Below are positions 17,009 to 26,212 of a stretch of 64,000 nucleotides of DNA, piece after piece. Source of the DNA: Pseudomonas nitroreducens (GTDB lineage Bacteria > Pseudomonadota > Gammaproteobacteria > Pseudomonadales > Pseudomonadaceae); contig NZ_JALJXP010000007.1 in the NCBI RefSeq assembly GCF_024170165.1, positions 62,001 to 126,000 on the forward strand, given 5' to 3'. The translations under genes were made by a program, and so were the position numbers. The notes beneath the pieces are model-generated. The model was not told where the DNA came from and did no database searches. It was given only the letters and a program-made list of their open reading frames with translations. Position 1 is the first letter of the stretch. Each line of letters opens with the position of its first letter.

Positions 17009-18568
17009 TCAGGCTTCCGGTCGGTAGCCCAGACGCAGCCCGCCCCACTGGCGACCGCGCACATAGATCGGCACCGAAAGATCGTGCATCAGCTCGCCGG
17101 TATCGCGGCAGTAGGTCTGCAGCAGCATCGGCTGGTTGTGGCTGCCGCAGCGCACGCCGGTGCGGTCATTGAACAGGCGCTTGCTGCGACTCTTGAGCAT
17201 GTCCACCTGCAGGTCGCCGCTCGGCGGATGGCTGAACGCCTGGTTGTGTGTCGGCACATAGCCCTCGGCGGTGCAGGCGATGGCGAACACCAGCCCTTCG
17301 TGGCGTTGCAGCAGGTCTTCCTGGATACGCGGCAGCACCTCGTCGGTATAGCGGTCGAAGCGCGTGCGGAATTTCTGCGGGCGGGTGCCGGGCAGCGGCT
17401 GGTAATCGCGGTCGAACAGGTCGTCGAAGCCGATCCGGCCGTTCTCCATGTCCGCCTCGAACTTCGCGCCGATGGCCTGGGCGCCGGCGCGGGCGAGGTC
17501 GTAGGCGCGCTGGTGATAGTCATCCAGCGCCACTTCGGCGAGGCGCTCGCTGATGGTTTCCGCCTGGCTTTCCAGCTGCATGGCGGCGTCGGCCAGACGG
17601 TGGGTCTGCTCATCACTGGCGCGCAGATCGCCGCGCACCTGTTCCACGGCGGCGAACAGGCTGTCCAGCTGGTTGCGGTTGATCTCCGCGCCCTCGGCGA
17701 TCTCGGTGATCTGGGTTTCCACGGTCGCGGCAAGTCCGGCGATATCCTGCAACTGCCGCCCGGTGCTCTCCACCTGGCTGACGCCCAGGCCCAGGTCATC
17801 GGTGAGCTGGCGAATCTGCTCCACCACCTCGCCGGTCTGGCGCTGGATGTCCTCGATCATCTGCCCGACCTCGTCGGTGGCCTCGGCGGTGCGCCCGGCG
17901 AGGCCACGAACCTCCTCGGCCACCACGGCGAAACCACGGCCGTGCTCGCCGGCCCGCGCCGCCTCGATGGCTGCGTTGAGGGCCAGCAGGTTGGTCTGGC
18001 TGGCAATCGACTGGATCACCTGGGTGACCCGCTGGATATCCTCGCTGCGCGCGTTCAATGTCTCGATCAGCGCACGGCTGGCGCTGGCGCGCTGGCTCAA
18101 CTGGCGCATGCAATCGATGGCGGCCTGCAGCTCGCTGCGCCCGCTGTCACTGCCGGCGCGGGCGAGCGTGGCGGCCTCCTTCGCCTGGCGGGCCAGGTTC
18201 GAAGTGGCGCGCTCGGTGTGGATCATCACCTCGGCGCTGCCGACGATCTGCTCGGCGGCCACTACCTGGGACTCCAGCTTCTCCACCAGGCGCTGTACCG
18301 AGAAGGACACCCCAGCAGCGGACAGCGCATTGCGACTGGTGCCCTGGGACAGCTCGCGGGTCAGCTCGGCGACATCCGGCAACACCGCCAGCGCACTGGC
18401 CGGAGCCGCCCCCTCGCGAATGAACCAGGGCCCCCAGAGCAGCACCGCGGCCAGCAGCAGACACAACGACAGCGGCCAGCCGCCCAGCGCCTGGGCGATG
18501 AACAGCAGCACCAGGCCGCAAGTCTGCAGGGTAAGGATGAGGACGATACGCGGACGCGCGATATCCAT
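17009..18568 (-). CDS. Methyl-accepting chemotaxis protein with C-terminal sensor region
   Basis: The product has 519 residues from ATG 18568 ([12 protein letters not shown]), with GAGAG upstream. Two membrane helices lie within the first 50 residues with almost no periplasmic loop. The cytoplasmic signalling hairpin is clear: [20 protein letters not shown], then [17 protein letters not shown]. After it comes a C-terminal region of about 140 residues with a PAS/Cache-like look ([49 protein letters not shown]). This arrangement senses an internal or membrane-permeable signal rather than a periplasmic ligand. There are no che genes nearby. The ligand is unknown. Confidence 0.88.
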   Translation of the reverse strand: MDIARPRIVLILTLQTCGLVLLFIAQALGGWPLSLCLLLAAVLLWGPWFIREGAAPASALAVLPDVAELTRELSQGTSRNALSAAGVSFSVQRLVEKLESQVVAAEQIVGSAEVMIHTERATSNLARQAKEAATLARAGSDSGRSELQAAIDCMRQLSQRASASRALIETLNARSEDIQRVTQVIQSIASQTNLLALNAAIEAARAGEHGRGFAVVAEEVRGLAGRTAEATDEVGQMIEDIQRQTGEVVEQIRQLTDDLGLGVSQVESTGRQLQDIAGLAATVETQITEIAEGAEINRNQLDSLFAAVEQVRGDLRASDEQTHRLADAAMQLESQAETISERLAEVALDDYHQRAYDLARAGAQAIGAKFEADMENGRIGFDDLFDRDYQPLPGTRPQKFRTRFDRYTDEVLPRIQEDLLQRHEGLVFAIACTAEGYVPTHNQAFSHPPSGDLQVDMLKSRSKRLFNDRTGVRCGSHNQPMLLQTYCRDTGELMHDLSVPIYVRGRQWGGLRLGYRPEA

Positions 18569-18716
18569 GGCGGCGGCTCTCTTCAGGCGGGCCCGACCGC
18601 TGCGCAGCGCAGGCACGCTGCCGGGGAGCCCGATTATTCTTGTCAGAGCCATTAGGCCGCCTGCTTCGAGCGACGGCTATCGTTCCTTAGTGGTAGACGA
18701 GGCGATGCTTGAGTCG

Positions 18717-19055
18717 CTACAGGCAGCTGCGTGCAGCCAGCGTGATCGCATCGTCCGGACTCGGCGCATGGCGTCGATGGAGCACAACATCACTGCCCTT
18801 GTCCGCCGCCGTCGCCTCCAGCAGCACCTCGGCGGTATCGCCGGATGCGGCGGGGATCAGCAGCCGGTAGCCAAAGCGGATTTCCTTCACCGTCGCCGAC
18901 GCACGTATCGACTGCCATTTCGGCAACAGGCAGGTCATGTAGACCGAAGGCGACCTGCCACTCTCCAGCCGCAGCGCCGGCGCCTCTTCCTTCAACGCGC
19001 CCGGCGACGTGCAGCCCGCCAGCAGCGCACAGAGCAGTGTCACTCGCAGCTTCAT
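18717..19055 (-). CDS. Small hypothetical lipoprotein
   Basis: The product has 112 residues. The signal peptide MKLRVTLLCALLAGC ends in the lipobox LLAGC, with Cys15 as the acylation site; residue +2 is Thr, so outer-membrane sorting is likely. The mature part has a short segment ALRLESGRSPSVYMTCLLPKW and looks like a compact beta-rich domain. I do not recognise a family with certainty. It stands alone between the chemoreceptor and a divergent oxygenase. Confidence 0.8.
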   Translation of the reverse strand: MKLRVTLLCALLAGCTSPGALKEEAPALRLESGRSPSVYMTCLLPKWQSIRASATVKEIRFGYRLLIPAASGDTAEVLLEATAADKGSDVVLHRRHAPSPDDAITLAARSCL

Positions 19056-19226
19056 CGGCTGACTCCCCCGTGGAATGAAGGCCTGAGGTTAGCACCCGCC
19101 CCCAGCCCGGGCAGTTCGTATCTGGACGGAAATAATCAGTAACAACTAAACTACAGAAGATGGCGGAGTGCCATATCTGCCGAATGACATTCGCCCGCCC
19201 CTCCCTCCCGATTCAAGGCAACCCAC

Positions 19227-20003
19227 ATGTCGCTGTTTCTCGACGATCGCATGCTGCGCGATTTCGCCACGGAAGACTTTACGCTCCAGCAACCCTTCCC
19301 CTGGTTCTCGTTCCAGGATGTCCTGCGACCGGAAGCCTTCCAGGCGCTGTACGACGACTTCCCCAGCCTGGCCATGTTCGAGAAGCACAACGGCATCGAG
19401 CGCGCGTACGGACAGCGCCCCCACAACCGCTATTACCTGGCGTACGAGCAGTCGATCTACAACAACCGCGAGGCTGGCAGTGAAGGCGTGGTTGCATTGA
19501 GCGACCTGCCGGTGGTCTGGCAACAGTTCATGCTGGAACTGCAGGGCAACTCCGAGTACGCCGCCTTTGCCAAGCGCATGCTCGGCGTGGACGATTTCGT
19601 CGTGCGTTTCGCCTGGCACGTTGGCGTCGCCGGCTCCGAAGTGTCGCCGCACCGCGACAGCTATACCAAGCTCGGCACCCACATCTTCTACTTCAACACC
19701 TCGGCCGACTGGCTCCCCGAGTGGGGCGGCTCGATCCTGGTGCTGAAGGACAAGAAGGTGCAGCAGGACAACCCTGACCTGGCCGACTTCGCGCAGGCGA
19801 TAGGCTGCGATATCCGCGACAACCGCAGCTTCCTGTTCAAGAACACCGAGAACGCCTGGCACGGCGTGGAGAAACTGAGCTGCCCGGAAGGCCACTACCG
19901 CCGGCTGTTCAACGTCGTATTCGAACCGGTCGAGCGCGCCGCGCAGGGTCGTCGCACCAAGGCCAGGGCAAGCGGCTGGCGCCGCCTGCTCAGTCCCGCC
20001 TGA
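19227..20003 (+). CDS. 2-oxoglutarate/Fe(II)-dependent oxygenase
   Basis: The product has 258 residues. The iron-binding triad is visible as HxD in SPHRDSYTKLG and the distal His in ENAWHGVEKL; the Arg that binds 2-oxoglutarate is probably in GHYRRLFNVVF. This is a prolyl-hydroxylase-like fold of the type also found near bacterial polysaccharide genes. The target is unknown. It converges with an O-antigen ligase-like gene with no gap (stop at 20003, neighbour's stop at 20004), so the two may have been acquired together. A role in modifying a cell-surface glycan is inference from that neighbour. Confidence 0.8.
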   Translation: MSLFLDDRMLRDFATEDFTLQQPFPWFSFQDVLRPEAFQALYDDFPSLAMFEKHNGIERAYGQRPHNRYYLAYEQSIYNNREAGSEGVVALSDLPVVWQQFMLELQGNSEYAAFAKRMLGVDDFVVRFAWHVGVAGSEVSPHRDSYTKLGTHIFYFNTSADWLPEWGGSILVLKDKKVQQDNPDLADFAQAIGCDIRDNRSFLFKNTENAWHGVEKLSCPEGHYRRLFNVVFEPVERAAQGRRTKARASGWRRLLSPA

Positions 20004-21245
20004 TCAGACGGGCTGTACCTCCAGTCCCGGAGAAACCGGCGCCTTGCGAGGCGCCCGGACTTGATCGGATGCAGCGCCCAGGGCTCCGGCCAGCGGTAGC
20101 CACAGCCACATCCAGACAACGTTCGGCGCCGCGATGAAGAAGTGCATCTCCACCATGAACACGACCGTCGACGCCGAAAGCACCGAGAACCACAGTGGCG
20201 CCATGCCCGCGCGACTGCGCCAGAGCGTCCACAGACTGGCCAGCAGCATCACCAGCAGCGACGCCAACCCGACTCCGCCAAACTGATACAGCACTTCCAG
20301 GTAGAGGCTATGGGGATTGTGCACCACCTGCCCGGTGCTGAGCACCACATCGCCCAGCACCGAATGCGCCCCATGGCCGAACCACCAGTGCTCCCCCACG
20401 CGCTCGATGACCGTCTGCCAGACCTCGTCCCGATGGGTCAGGCCCCGCGAACCGAATTCGTAGGCCAACTGGTGATAGCCGCCGACGACCGCAGCAACCC
20501 CGCCCAATCCGATCAGCCCCAGCGCCAGCCTGCGCACGCGCCCCTGGGTAGCCACCAGAACCAGCACCACGGCACCGATCAACGCGGCCATCCACGCAGC
20601 CCGGGAGAAGGTGAAGTAGATATAGATGCCCTGCAGCAACGCACACAGCGACCACAACGAGATCATCGGCCAGCGACGACTGCGCACGGCGAGCCAGAGT
20701 GCGACGATGAAGCTGAAGGCATAGTTCATGCCCGCCTCGATCGTGATGCCGAAGTCGGCAATGCCCGGAACGCCGGAGTCATGAATATTCATGGTTCGGT
20801 AGGCAAGGGAAAACTCGCCTAACTGGGCCTTGTGCAGCATCGAGAAGGTCGCGAAACCAGCACCGGCAAGTGCCCCCGCGCTCAGCACGACACGCCAGAA
20901 CCGGCCGTCCTTGCCGCCCACTGCGATGACCACCAGGCTGAACAGCAGGATCATCAGCAACTGGCGCACCGAGCTGGAAGAGTTCGCGGCCAGCGCGTTG
21001 GCCAGCAAGCCCAGCCAGAACAGGCCGAACAACAGGACGAGCACCGACATCCAGCGCGCCCGCTCACGAAGCAGGGCAACCGAACATGCCAGGACGGACA
21101 ACGCCGTCATCAACCGCAGGCTCTTTTCCCAGTTGCCCGAGTCGGTGGGCCACCAGAATCGCCCGACCAGTAGACTCACCAGCAGGAGGCCCGCGAGAAC
21201 TACACCTACTACTTTCAATCCCTGTGCAATTCGTTGGATCTGCAT
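20004..21245 (-). CDS. O-antigen ligase/polymerase family membrane protein (WaaL-like)
   Basis: The product has 413 residues and about 10-12 membrane helices. A long loop between late helices carries FGHGAHSVLGDVV and HNPHSLYLEVLYQFGGVGL, the Wzy_C/WaaL motif with the essential His. WaaL joins O-polysaccharide to lipid A-core at the periplasmic face of the inner membrane. No other LPS core genes are next to it, so it may be an additional or specialised ligase rather than the main waaL; a glycosyl polymerase is also possible. Confidence 0.82.
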   Translation of the reverse strand: MQIQRIAQGLKVVGVVLAGLLLVSLLVGRFWWPTDSGNWEKSLRLMTALSVLACSVALLRERARWMSVLVLLFGLFWLGLLANALAANSSSSVRQLLMILLFSLVVIAVGGKDGRFWRVVLSAGALAGAGFATFSMLHKAQLGEFSLAYRTMNIHDSGVPGIADFGITIEAGMNYAFSFIVALWLAVRSRRWPMISLWSLCALLQGIYIYFTFSRAAWMAALIGAVVLVLVATQGRVRRLALGLIGLGGVAAVVGGYHQLAYEFGSRGLTHRDEVWQTVIERVGEHWWFGHGAHSVLGDVVLSTGQVVHNPHSLYLEVLYQFGGVGLASLLVMLLASLWTLWRSRAGMAPLWFSVLSASTVVFMVEMHFFIAAPNVVWMWLWLPLAGALGAASDQVRAPRKAPVSPGLEVQPV

Positions 21246-21443
21246 AACGTGTGCAAGGCTCGCTCAGACTGACGCGGCACTATACACGGCGCCTGCAATC
21301 TGCTGAAACAATTGCCCGACATACAGGCGGACGGCTGGCATCCGGCGTGCAGCCCCCGCGACCGAAGGGTAAACTGTCGCCCCTTTTTACCGACCAGCCT
21401 CCGAGACGACCAACCGGGGCCGGGCTTTCAAGTTGACGATGCC

Positions 21444-22436
21444 ATGAACCACCAGCCCCTGCGCCCCGAGCCCTCCCGCCGCTTCTCCGTGGCGCCGATG
21501 ATGGATTGGACTGACCGCCATTGCCGGTTCTTCCTGCGCCAGCTGTCCAGCCACGCACTGCTCTATACCGAAATGGTCACCACCGGCGCCCTGCTGCATG
21601 GCGATGCCGCGCGCTTCCTGCGCCACGACGAGTGCGAGCACCCATTGGCGCTGCAACTGGGCGGCAGCAACCCGGCAGACCTGGCGGCGGCGGCGAAGAT
21701 GGCCGAAGCCGCAGGCTACGACGAGGTGAACCTGAACGTCGGCTGCCCCAGCGACCGCGTGCAGAACAACATGATCGGCGCCTGCCTGATGGCTCATCCG
21801 GCACTGGTGGCGGATTGCGTGAAAGCCATGCGCGATGCGGTAGCGATACCGGTGACGGTCAAGCACCGCATCGGCATCAACGGCCGCGACAGCTACGAAG
21901 AACTCTGTGACTTCGTCGGCCAGGTGCGCGACGCCGGCTGCCGCAGCTTCACCGTGCACGCGCGTATCGCCATCCTCGAAGGCCTGTCGCCCAAGGAAAA
22001 TCGGGAGATCCCGCCGCTGCGCTACGACATCGCTGCACAGCTCAAGCGCGATTTCTCCGAACTGGAAATCGTCCTCAACGGCGGCATCAAGACCCTGGAG
22101 GAATGCCGTGAGCACCTGCAGGTGTTCGACGGCGTGATGCTCGGTCGCGAGGCGTATCACAATCCCTATCTGCTGGCCCAGATGGACGCCGCGCTGTATG
22201 GCTCCGAGCAGCCGGCCATCACCCGCGCCGAAGCCCTGGCGCGGATGCGCCCCTACATCGAGCGACACCTCGCCGAGGGCGGCGCGATGCACCACGTAAC
22301 CCGCCACGTGCTTGGCCTGGCGCAGGGATTCCCGGGGGCCCGACGCTTCCGCCAGCTGCTCTCGGTGGACGTCCACAAGACCAAGGATTCCCTCGGCTTG
22401 CTCGATCAGGCCGGAGAACTTCTCGCCGGTCACTGA
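21444..22436 (+). CDS. dusA: tRNA-dihydrouridine(20/20a) synthase
   Basis: The product has 330 residues from ATG 21444 (MNHQPLRPEPSRRFSVAPM); upstream TTG codons are out of the conserved region. The FMN-dependent TIM barrel begins FSVAPMMDWTDRHCRFF, and the catalytic Cys is in NLNVGCPSDRVQNNMIGACL. KHRIGINGRDSYEEL and LNGGIKTLEEC are further DusA marks. It reduces uridine 20 and 20a in the D-loop of tRNA. It lies 62 bp upstream of tal in the same direction, as in PAO1 from memory. Confidence 0.95.
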   Translation: MNHQPLRPEPSRRFSVAPMMDWTDRHCRFFLRQLSSHALLYTEMVTTGALLHGDAARFLRHDECEHPLALQLGGSNPADLAAAAKMAEAAGYDEVNLNVGCPSDRVQNNMIGACLMAHPALVADCVKAMRDAVAIPVTVKHRIGINGRDSYEELCDFVGQVRDAGCRSFTVHARIAILEGLSPKENREIPPLRYDIAAQLKRDFSELEIVLNGGIKTLEECREHLQVFDGVMLGREAYHNPYLLAQMDAALYGSEQPAITRAEALARMRPYIERHLAEGGAMHHVTRHVLGLAQGFPGARRFRQLLSVDVHKTKDSLGLLDQAGELLAGH

Positions 22437-22498
22437 GTCCCGTTGAGCGTTGCATCGGCCTCGGGTAAGGTCGATGCACTCTCTATGGAAGACGCGCC

Positions 22499-23419
22499 AT
22501 GACCTCCAAGCTGGAACAACTCAAGCAGTACACCACGGTTGTCGCCGATACCGGCGATTTCGATGCCATTGCCCGCCTGAAGCCGGTGGATGCCACCACC
22601 AACCCGTCGCTACTGCTGAAGGCCGCCGCCCTGCCCCGCTACACCGAGCACCTGGCCCGCGCCACCGAAGGCGCGCAGGGTGACGCCGGCCTCGCCTGCG
22701 ACCGCTTCGCCGTCGCCGTAGGCAAGGACATTCTGGGTCTGATTCCGGGGCGCATCTCCACCGAAGTGGACGCCCGCCTGTCCTTCGATACCGAAGCCAC
22801 GCTGCAGCGCGCGCACCGTCTGATCGAGTTGTACGACCAGCAGGGCATCGGCCGCGAGCGGGTGCTGATCAAGATCGCTTCCACCTGGGAAGGCATTCGC
22901 GCCGCCGAGCAGCTAGAGCGCGAAGGCATCCAGACCAACCTGACTTTGCTGTTCTCCTTCGCCCAGGCCGCGGCCTGCGCCGACGCCGGCGTATTCCTGA
23001 TCTCGCCCTTCGTCGGGCGCATCTATGACTGGTACAAGAAGGCCAACAACCGCGACTACGTCGGCGCGGAAGACCCAGGCGTGCAATCCGTCTCGCGCAT
23101 CTATCGCTACTACAAGGCCAACGGCTACGAGACCGTGGTAATGGGCGCCAGCTTCCGCAACCTCGGGCAGATCGAGCAACTCGCCGGCTGCGACCGCCTG
23201 ACCATCAGCCCGGACCTGCTGCAACAGCTGGCCGATTCCGAAGGCGAACTGCCGCGCGCGCTGCAGCCCGGCGGCGGCGAGGCTCGCCAGGTGCTGGACG
23301 AGAGTGCCTTCCGCTGGCAGATGAACGAAGACGCCATGGGTATCGAGAAGCTGGCCGAAGGCATCCGCCTGTTCGCCCGCGACCAGGAGAAACTCGAGGC
23401 GCTGCTTGCCGGCCGCTGA
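22499..23419 (+). CDS. tal: Transaldolase
   Basis: The product has 306 residues. The Schiff-base Lys is in [13 protein letters not shown], and [13 protein letters not shown] and [18 protein letters not shown] are family signatures of the TalB type. It moves a dihydroxyacetone unit between sedoheptulose-7-phosphate and glyceraldehyde-3-phosphate in the pentose phosphate pathway. It is slightly shorter than E. coli TalB (317). A terminator follows at 23445. Confidence 0.96.
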   Translation: MTSKLEQLKQYTTVVADTGDFDAIARLKPVDATTNPSLLLKAAALPRYTEHLARATEGAQGDAGLACDRFAVAVGKDILGLIPGRISTEVDARLSFDTEATLQRAHRLIELYDQQGIGRERVLIKIASTWEGIRAAEQLEREGIQTNLTLLFSFAQAAACADAGVFLISPFVGRIYDWYKKANNRDYVGAEDPGVQSVSRIYRYYKANGYETVVMGASFRNLGQIEQLAGCDRLTISPDLLQQLADSEGELPRALQPGGGEARQVLDESAFRWQMNEDAMGIEKLAEGIRLFARDQEKLEALLAGR

Positions 23420-23444
23420 TCGCGGCAGAAAGCTTCGGACGAGC

Positions 23445-23480
23445 AAAAAAAACCGGCGCCCCAGGGCGCCGGTTTGTTTT
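23445..23480. terminator. Bidirectional intrinsic terminator
   Basis: AAAACCGGCGCCC-CAG-GGCGCCGGTTTGTTTT lies between convergent tal and the anti-anti-sigma gene. Confidence 0.92.
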
Positions 23481-23493
23481 GGGGCTCAACGAA

Positions 23494-23976
23494 TCAGTGA
23501 CGCTCCAGCGCGCTCACCAGATCGTGGAAGGCCTCGCGGTTGGTCTCATTCAGGCCCATCAGGATACGGTGGGCTTCGAGCACCTTGCCGCGCACCACCT
23601 CCTCGGACTGATCCTGGGGAGGCAGATCGGTCAGGCAATCCGAGCACGGAATCGGGCGATCAACGATGTTGAACACCTGATCGAAGCCCATCGATTGCAG
23701 CAGCCGGGTGATGTCCGCATTGGTGGTGACCAGCGTGGGCAACAGACCGACCTTCTGCCGCGAGAGAATGGACAGCTTCGCCAGGAGGCCCAGCGTGGTG
23801 CTGTCGATGCTCTGGGTTTCCGTGAGATCGATGATGATCGCCGAGAAATTCAACGCGGCGAAGATTTTTTCAATGGTGGCATCCAGCGCCGAACACAGGG
23901 TCAGTCGGACTTCGCCCACGAACTTCAGGACAAATGAGCCATCCTGCTCGGCGAACTGGATTTTACCGGTACTCAT
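23494..23976 (-). CDS. STAS-domain anti-anti-sigma factor, RssC-like
   Basis: The product has 160 residues: a STAS domain (about 5-100) with the phosphorylatable Ser in DLTETQSIDSTTLGLLAKL, then an extra C-terminal segment of about 55 residues with two Cys (PIPCSDCLTDLPP). It overlaps by ATGA with the upstream response regulator/phosphatase, so the two are translated together. In PAO1 the equivalent pair (PA2797/PA2798, from memory called RssC/RssB) links a PP2C phosphatase to its STAS substrate in general stress control. The kinase is not in the window. Confidence 0.88.
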   Translation of the reverse strand: MSTGKIQFAEQDGSFVLKFVGEVRLTLCSALDATIEKIFAALNFSAIIIDLTETQSIDSTTLGLLAKLSILSRQKVGLLPTLVTTNADITRLLQSMGFDQVFNIVDRPIPCSDCLTDLPPQDQSEEVVRGKVLEAHRILMGLNETNREAFHDLVSALERH

Positions 23977-25157
23977 GCAAGGTTCCTGCTCAACACCAGC
24001 AAGGCAATATCATCCGGCATCTCGGACAACTTGGCCAGTCCGAAGACTTGGCGCAGGCCATCCAGGGTTCCGCCGGCGGCGACGACCTGCTCGGGCAGGG
24101 CCGTCTCCTTTTCCTTCAGCGTAGCCCCCGGAAGGACGTCGAGAATTCCGTCCGAGAACAGGGAAAGGCTGAAGGACTTGGGTAGATCGAGGACATGATC
24201 CTCGTAAGTCGCTTCGTCGAACAGCCCCACCGGCAGGCCACGGCCTTCCAGGTAGCGGGCTTCGCCGTCGACATAGAGCACAGGCAGCGGCAGGTGGCCG
24301 CCAATGCTGTAGGTCAGACGGTCGGTCTCCAGGTCGATCACGCCACCCAGCATGGTCACGTGCTTGCCCAGGTTGCAGTTGATCAGCCCGCGGTTGATGT
24401 GGCCGAGAACGTCCGACGGCTTGAACTCCGGCAACATGTCGTTGCGCTTGGACTCGTACAGCAGCCGCGTGGTCATGAACTTCAGCAGCACGGTGACGAA
24501 GGCGGACGAAGCACCGTGGCCGGAAACGTCGGCCAGATAGAAGCCGATGCGGCGGGCGTCCACGCGGAAGTAGTCGACGAAGTCCCCCGACAGGTACAGC
24601 GACGGGATGATCTGGTGGGAGAAGGCCAGGCCTTCAGATTCCCACGGCGTCTCCGGCAGCATGTTCATCTGCACCTGGCGACCGGCGTTCTGGTCTTCCT
24701 GGAGCAGGTTCAGGCTGGCCTGCAACTCGCGGTTGGCGGTTTCCAGCTTCTCGCGGTAGCGGCGGTTTTCCGAGCGCAGGAAAGCGCGGTCCAGGGCACG
24801 GCGTACCGAGTGCTCCAGGACGGCAAGGTCTTCCAGCGGCTTGATCAGGTAGTCGGCGGCGCCCAGGCGCAGGGCCTCGACGGCGTCGCTCATGACACCG
24901 GCACCGGACAGCACGATCACCGGGGTTTCCACCGCCATCTCGGTGACGCGACGGATCAGCTCGAGGCCGTCCATCTGCGGCATGCGCAGATCGCAGATCA
25001 CCAGATCGGGGAGTTCGTGCTCGAAGACTTTCAGGCCTTCCAGGCCGTTGGTGGCCTGTGTGACCTTGAATCCGCTGTCTTCCAGGTAGGCGGCGAGGCT
25101 TTCGCGGACGACGTCGTCGTCATCGATAATCAGCAGCGAGGCACTGGCTTTGTGCAT
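23973..25157 (-). CDS. rssB: Response regulator with PP2C-type phosphatase output (RssB-like)
   Basis: The product has 394 residues. The receiver (1-120) has the acidic pair in LLIIDDDDVVRESL, the phospho-acceptor Asp in LVICDLRMPQMDG, and Lys in YLIKPLED. A coiled coil (about 130-165, SLNLLQEDQNAGRQVQMNML) leads to a PPM/SpoIIE phosphatase domain with metal-binding GDFVDYF and ADVSGHGASSAF and a late Asp in MPDDIALLVL. The metal residues appear intact, so active dephosphorylation of the STAS partner is likely. In Pseudomonas this family is homologous to E. coli RssB, the RpoS adaptor. It is co-translated with the downstream STAS gene. Confidence 0.88.
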   Translation of the reverse strand: MHKASASLLIIDDDDVVRESLAAYLEDSGFKVTQATNGLEGLKVFEHELPDLVICDLRMPQMDGLELIRRVTEMAVETPVIVLSGAGVMSDAVEALRLGAADYLIKPLEDLAVLEHSVRRALDRAFLRSENRRYREKLETANRELQASLNLLQEDQNAGRQVQMNMLPETPWESEGLAFSHQIIPSLYLSGDFVDYFRVDARRIGFYLADVSGHGASSAFVTVLLKFMTTRLLYESKRNDMLPEFKPSDVLGHINRGLINCNLGKHVTMLGGVIDLETDRLTYSIGGHLPLPVLYVDGEARYLEGRGLPVGLFDEATYEDHVLDLPKSFSLSLFSDGILDVLPGATLKEKETALPEQVVAAGGTLDGLRQVFGLAKLSEMPDDIALLVLSRNLA

Positions 25158-25338
25158 GGGTCATCCAGGCAAACGGCGCCGGGGTTGTGGTTTGGCGCTC
25201 ATTCTAGGGAACAGCGGCGCGGGTCGGTCGCGACAAGGCGCAGACACTACTCCCATCCGCTCAAGGGTTCAAGCAGGCGCCGCCCGCACCACGAATGGCG
25301 CGGGCTGGAGGACAGGAGAGGTCTGTGTGCAAGGCCGA

Positions 25339-26043
25339 TCAGAAGTCGTCTTCGACCTCGCCGTCCTTGACCTTGAACTCGCGGTTCTGCAGGTAGGCGT
25401 TGCGGATGAAGGTGTACTTGTCGCCGCTGATCAGCTTCTCCGACTTGAGCAGGTCGGCGCGGGTATCGACCACGTCCACGGCACGCATGCTGTTACGCAC
25501 CGGCACATTGTCGATGTACGGATACGGGCCGGTGTAGGCATCCGGAATCAGCGAAGGTGCATCGCGCAGGGTGCTCGGGCCCAGCAGCGGCAGCATCACG
25601 TAAGGGCCGCTGCCCACGCCGTAATGGCCGAGGGTCTGGCCGAAGTCTTCGTCGTTGCGGCGCAGGCCCATGTGGGTGGCCACGTCGAAGACGCCAGCGA
25701 GGCCGAAGGTGGTGTTGAACAGCAGGCGGCTGGTGTCCACGCCGGCGTCGCGGAACTTCAACTGCAGCAGGTTGTTGACCAGGTTCTTCACGTCACCGAT
25801 GTTGCCGAAGAAGTTGTGCACGCCATCCTGCACGAAGTTCGGCGTGACGTACTGGTACCCCTGGGCCAGCGGCTTGAGCGCGTAGGTGTCCAGGGTGTCG
25901 TTGAAGGTGAAGATCGGGCGGTTGACGCTTTCCCACGGGTCGTCTTCGCTGGCAGCCTGGGCCAGGAACGGGAGGGTGGCAAGGCCAGCGGCGGCGAGCA
26001 GGCTGAAGCAGCGTTTCGTCCATTGGACGCCTAGTGGGCGCAT
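25339..26043 (-). CDS. mlaA: MlaA/VacJ family phospholipid-transport protein
   Basis: The product has 234 residues from ATG 26043, with TGGAGAA upstream. The mature region begins DPWESVNRPIFTFNDTLD, the hallmark of MlaA, and continues with LGHYGVGSGPYVMLPLLGPS. MlaA sits in the outer membrane and removes misplaced phospholipids from the outer leaflet, passing them to MlaC. E. coli MlaA is a lipoprotein. Here the signal peptide ends LPFLAQA|ASEDDPWE with no lipobox Cys, so this version appears to be secreted by signal peptidase I. Confidence 0.93.
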   Translation of the reverse strand: MRPLGVQWTKRCFSLLAAAGLATLPFLAQAASEDDPWESVNRPIFTFNDTLDTYALKPLAQGYQYVTPNFVQDGVHNFFGNIGDVKNLVNNLLQLKFRDAGVDTSRLLFNTTFGLAGVFDVATHMGLRRNDEDFGQTLGHYGVGSGPYVMLPLLGPSTLRDAPSLIPDAYTGPYPYIDNVPVRNSMRAVDVVDTRADLLKSEKLISGDKYTFIRNAYLQNREFKVKDGEVEDDF

Positions 26044-26212
26044 CGGGAATTCTCCAGTGAATGTGAATCGGGCCAGCCATGGCGGCCGCGCTATGCGGGC
26101 AGAGTATATAGAGGCGAAACGGTTTTGCAGACCCGAACCGATCTCACAGGATTTCGATTCAGGGGCACAGGATGCCGTTTCGCTTGCTTGCAATTGAAAG
26201 CATAGTGCCACT

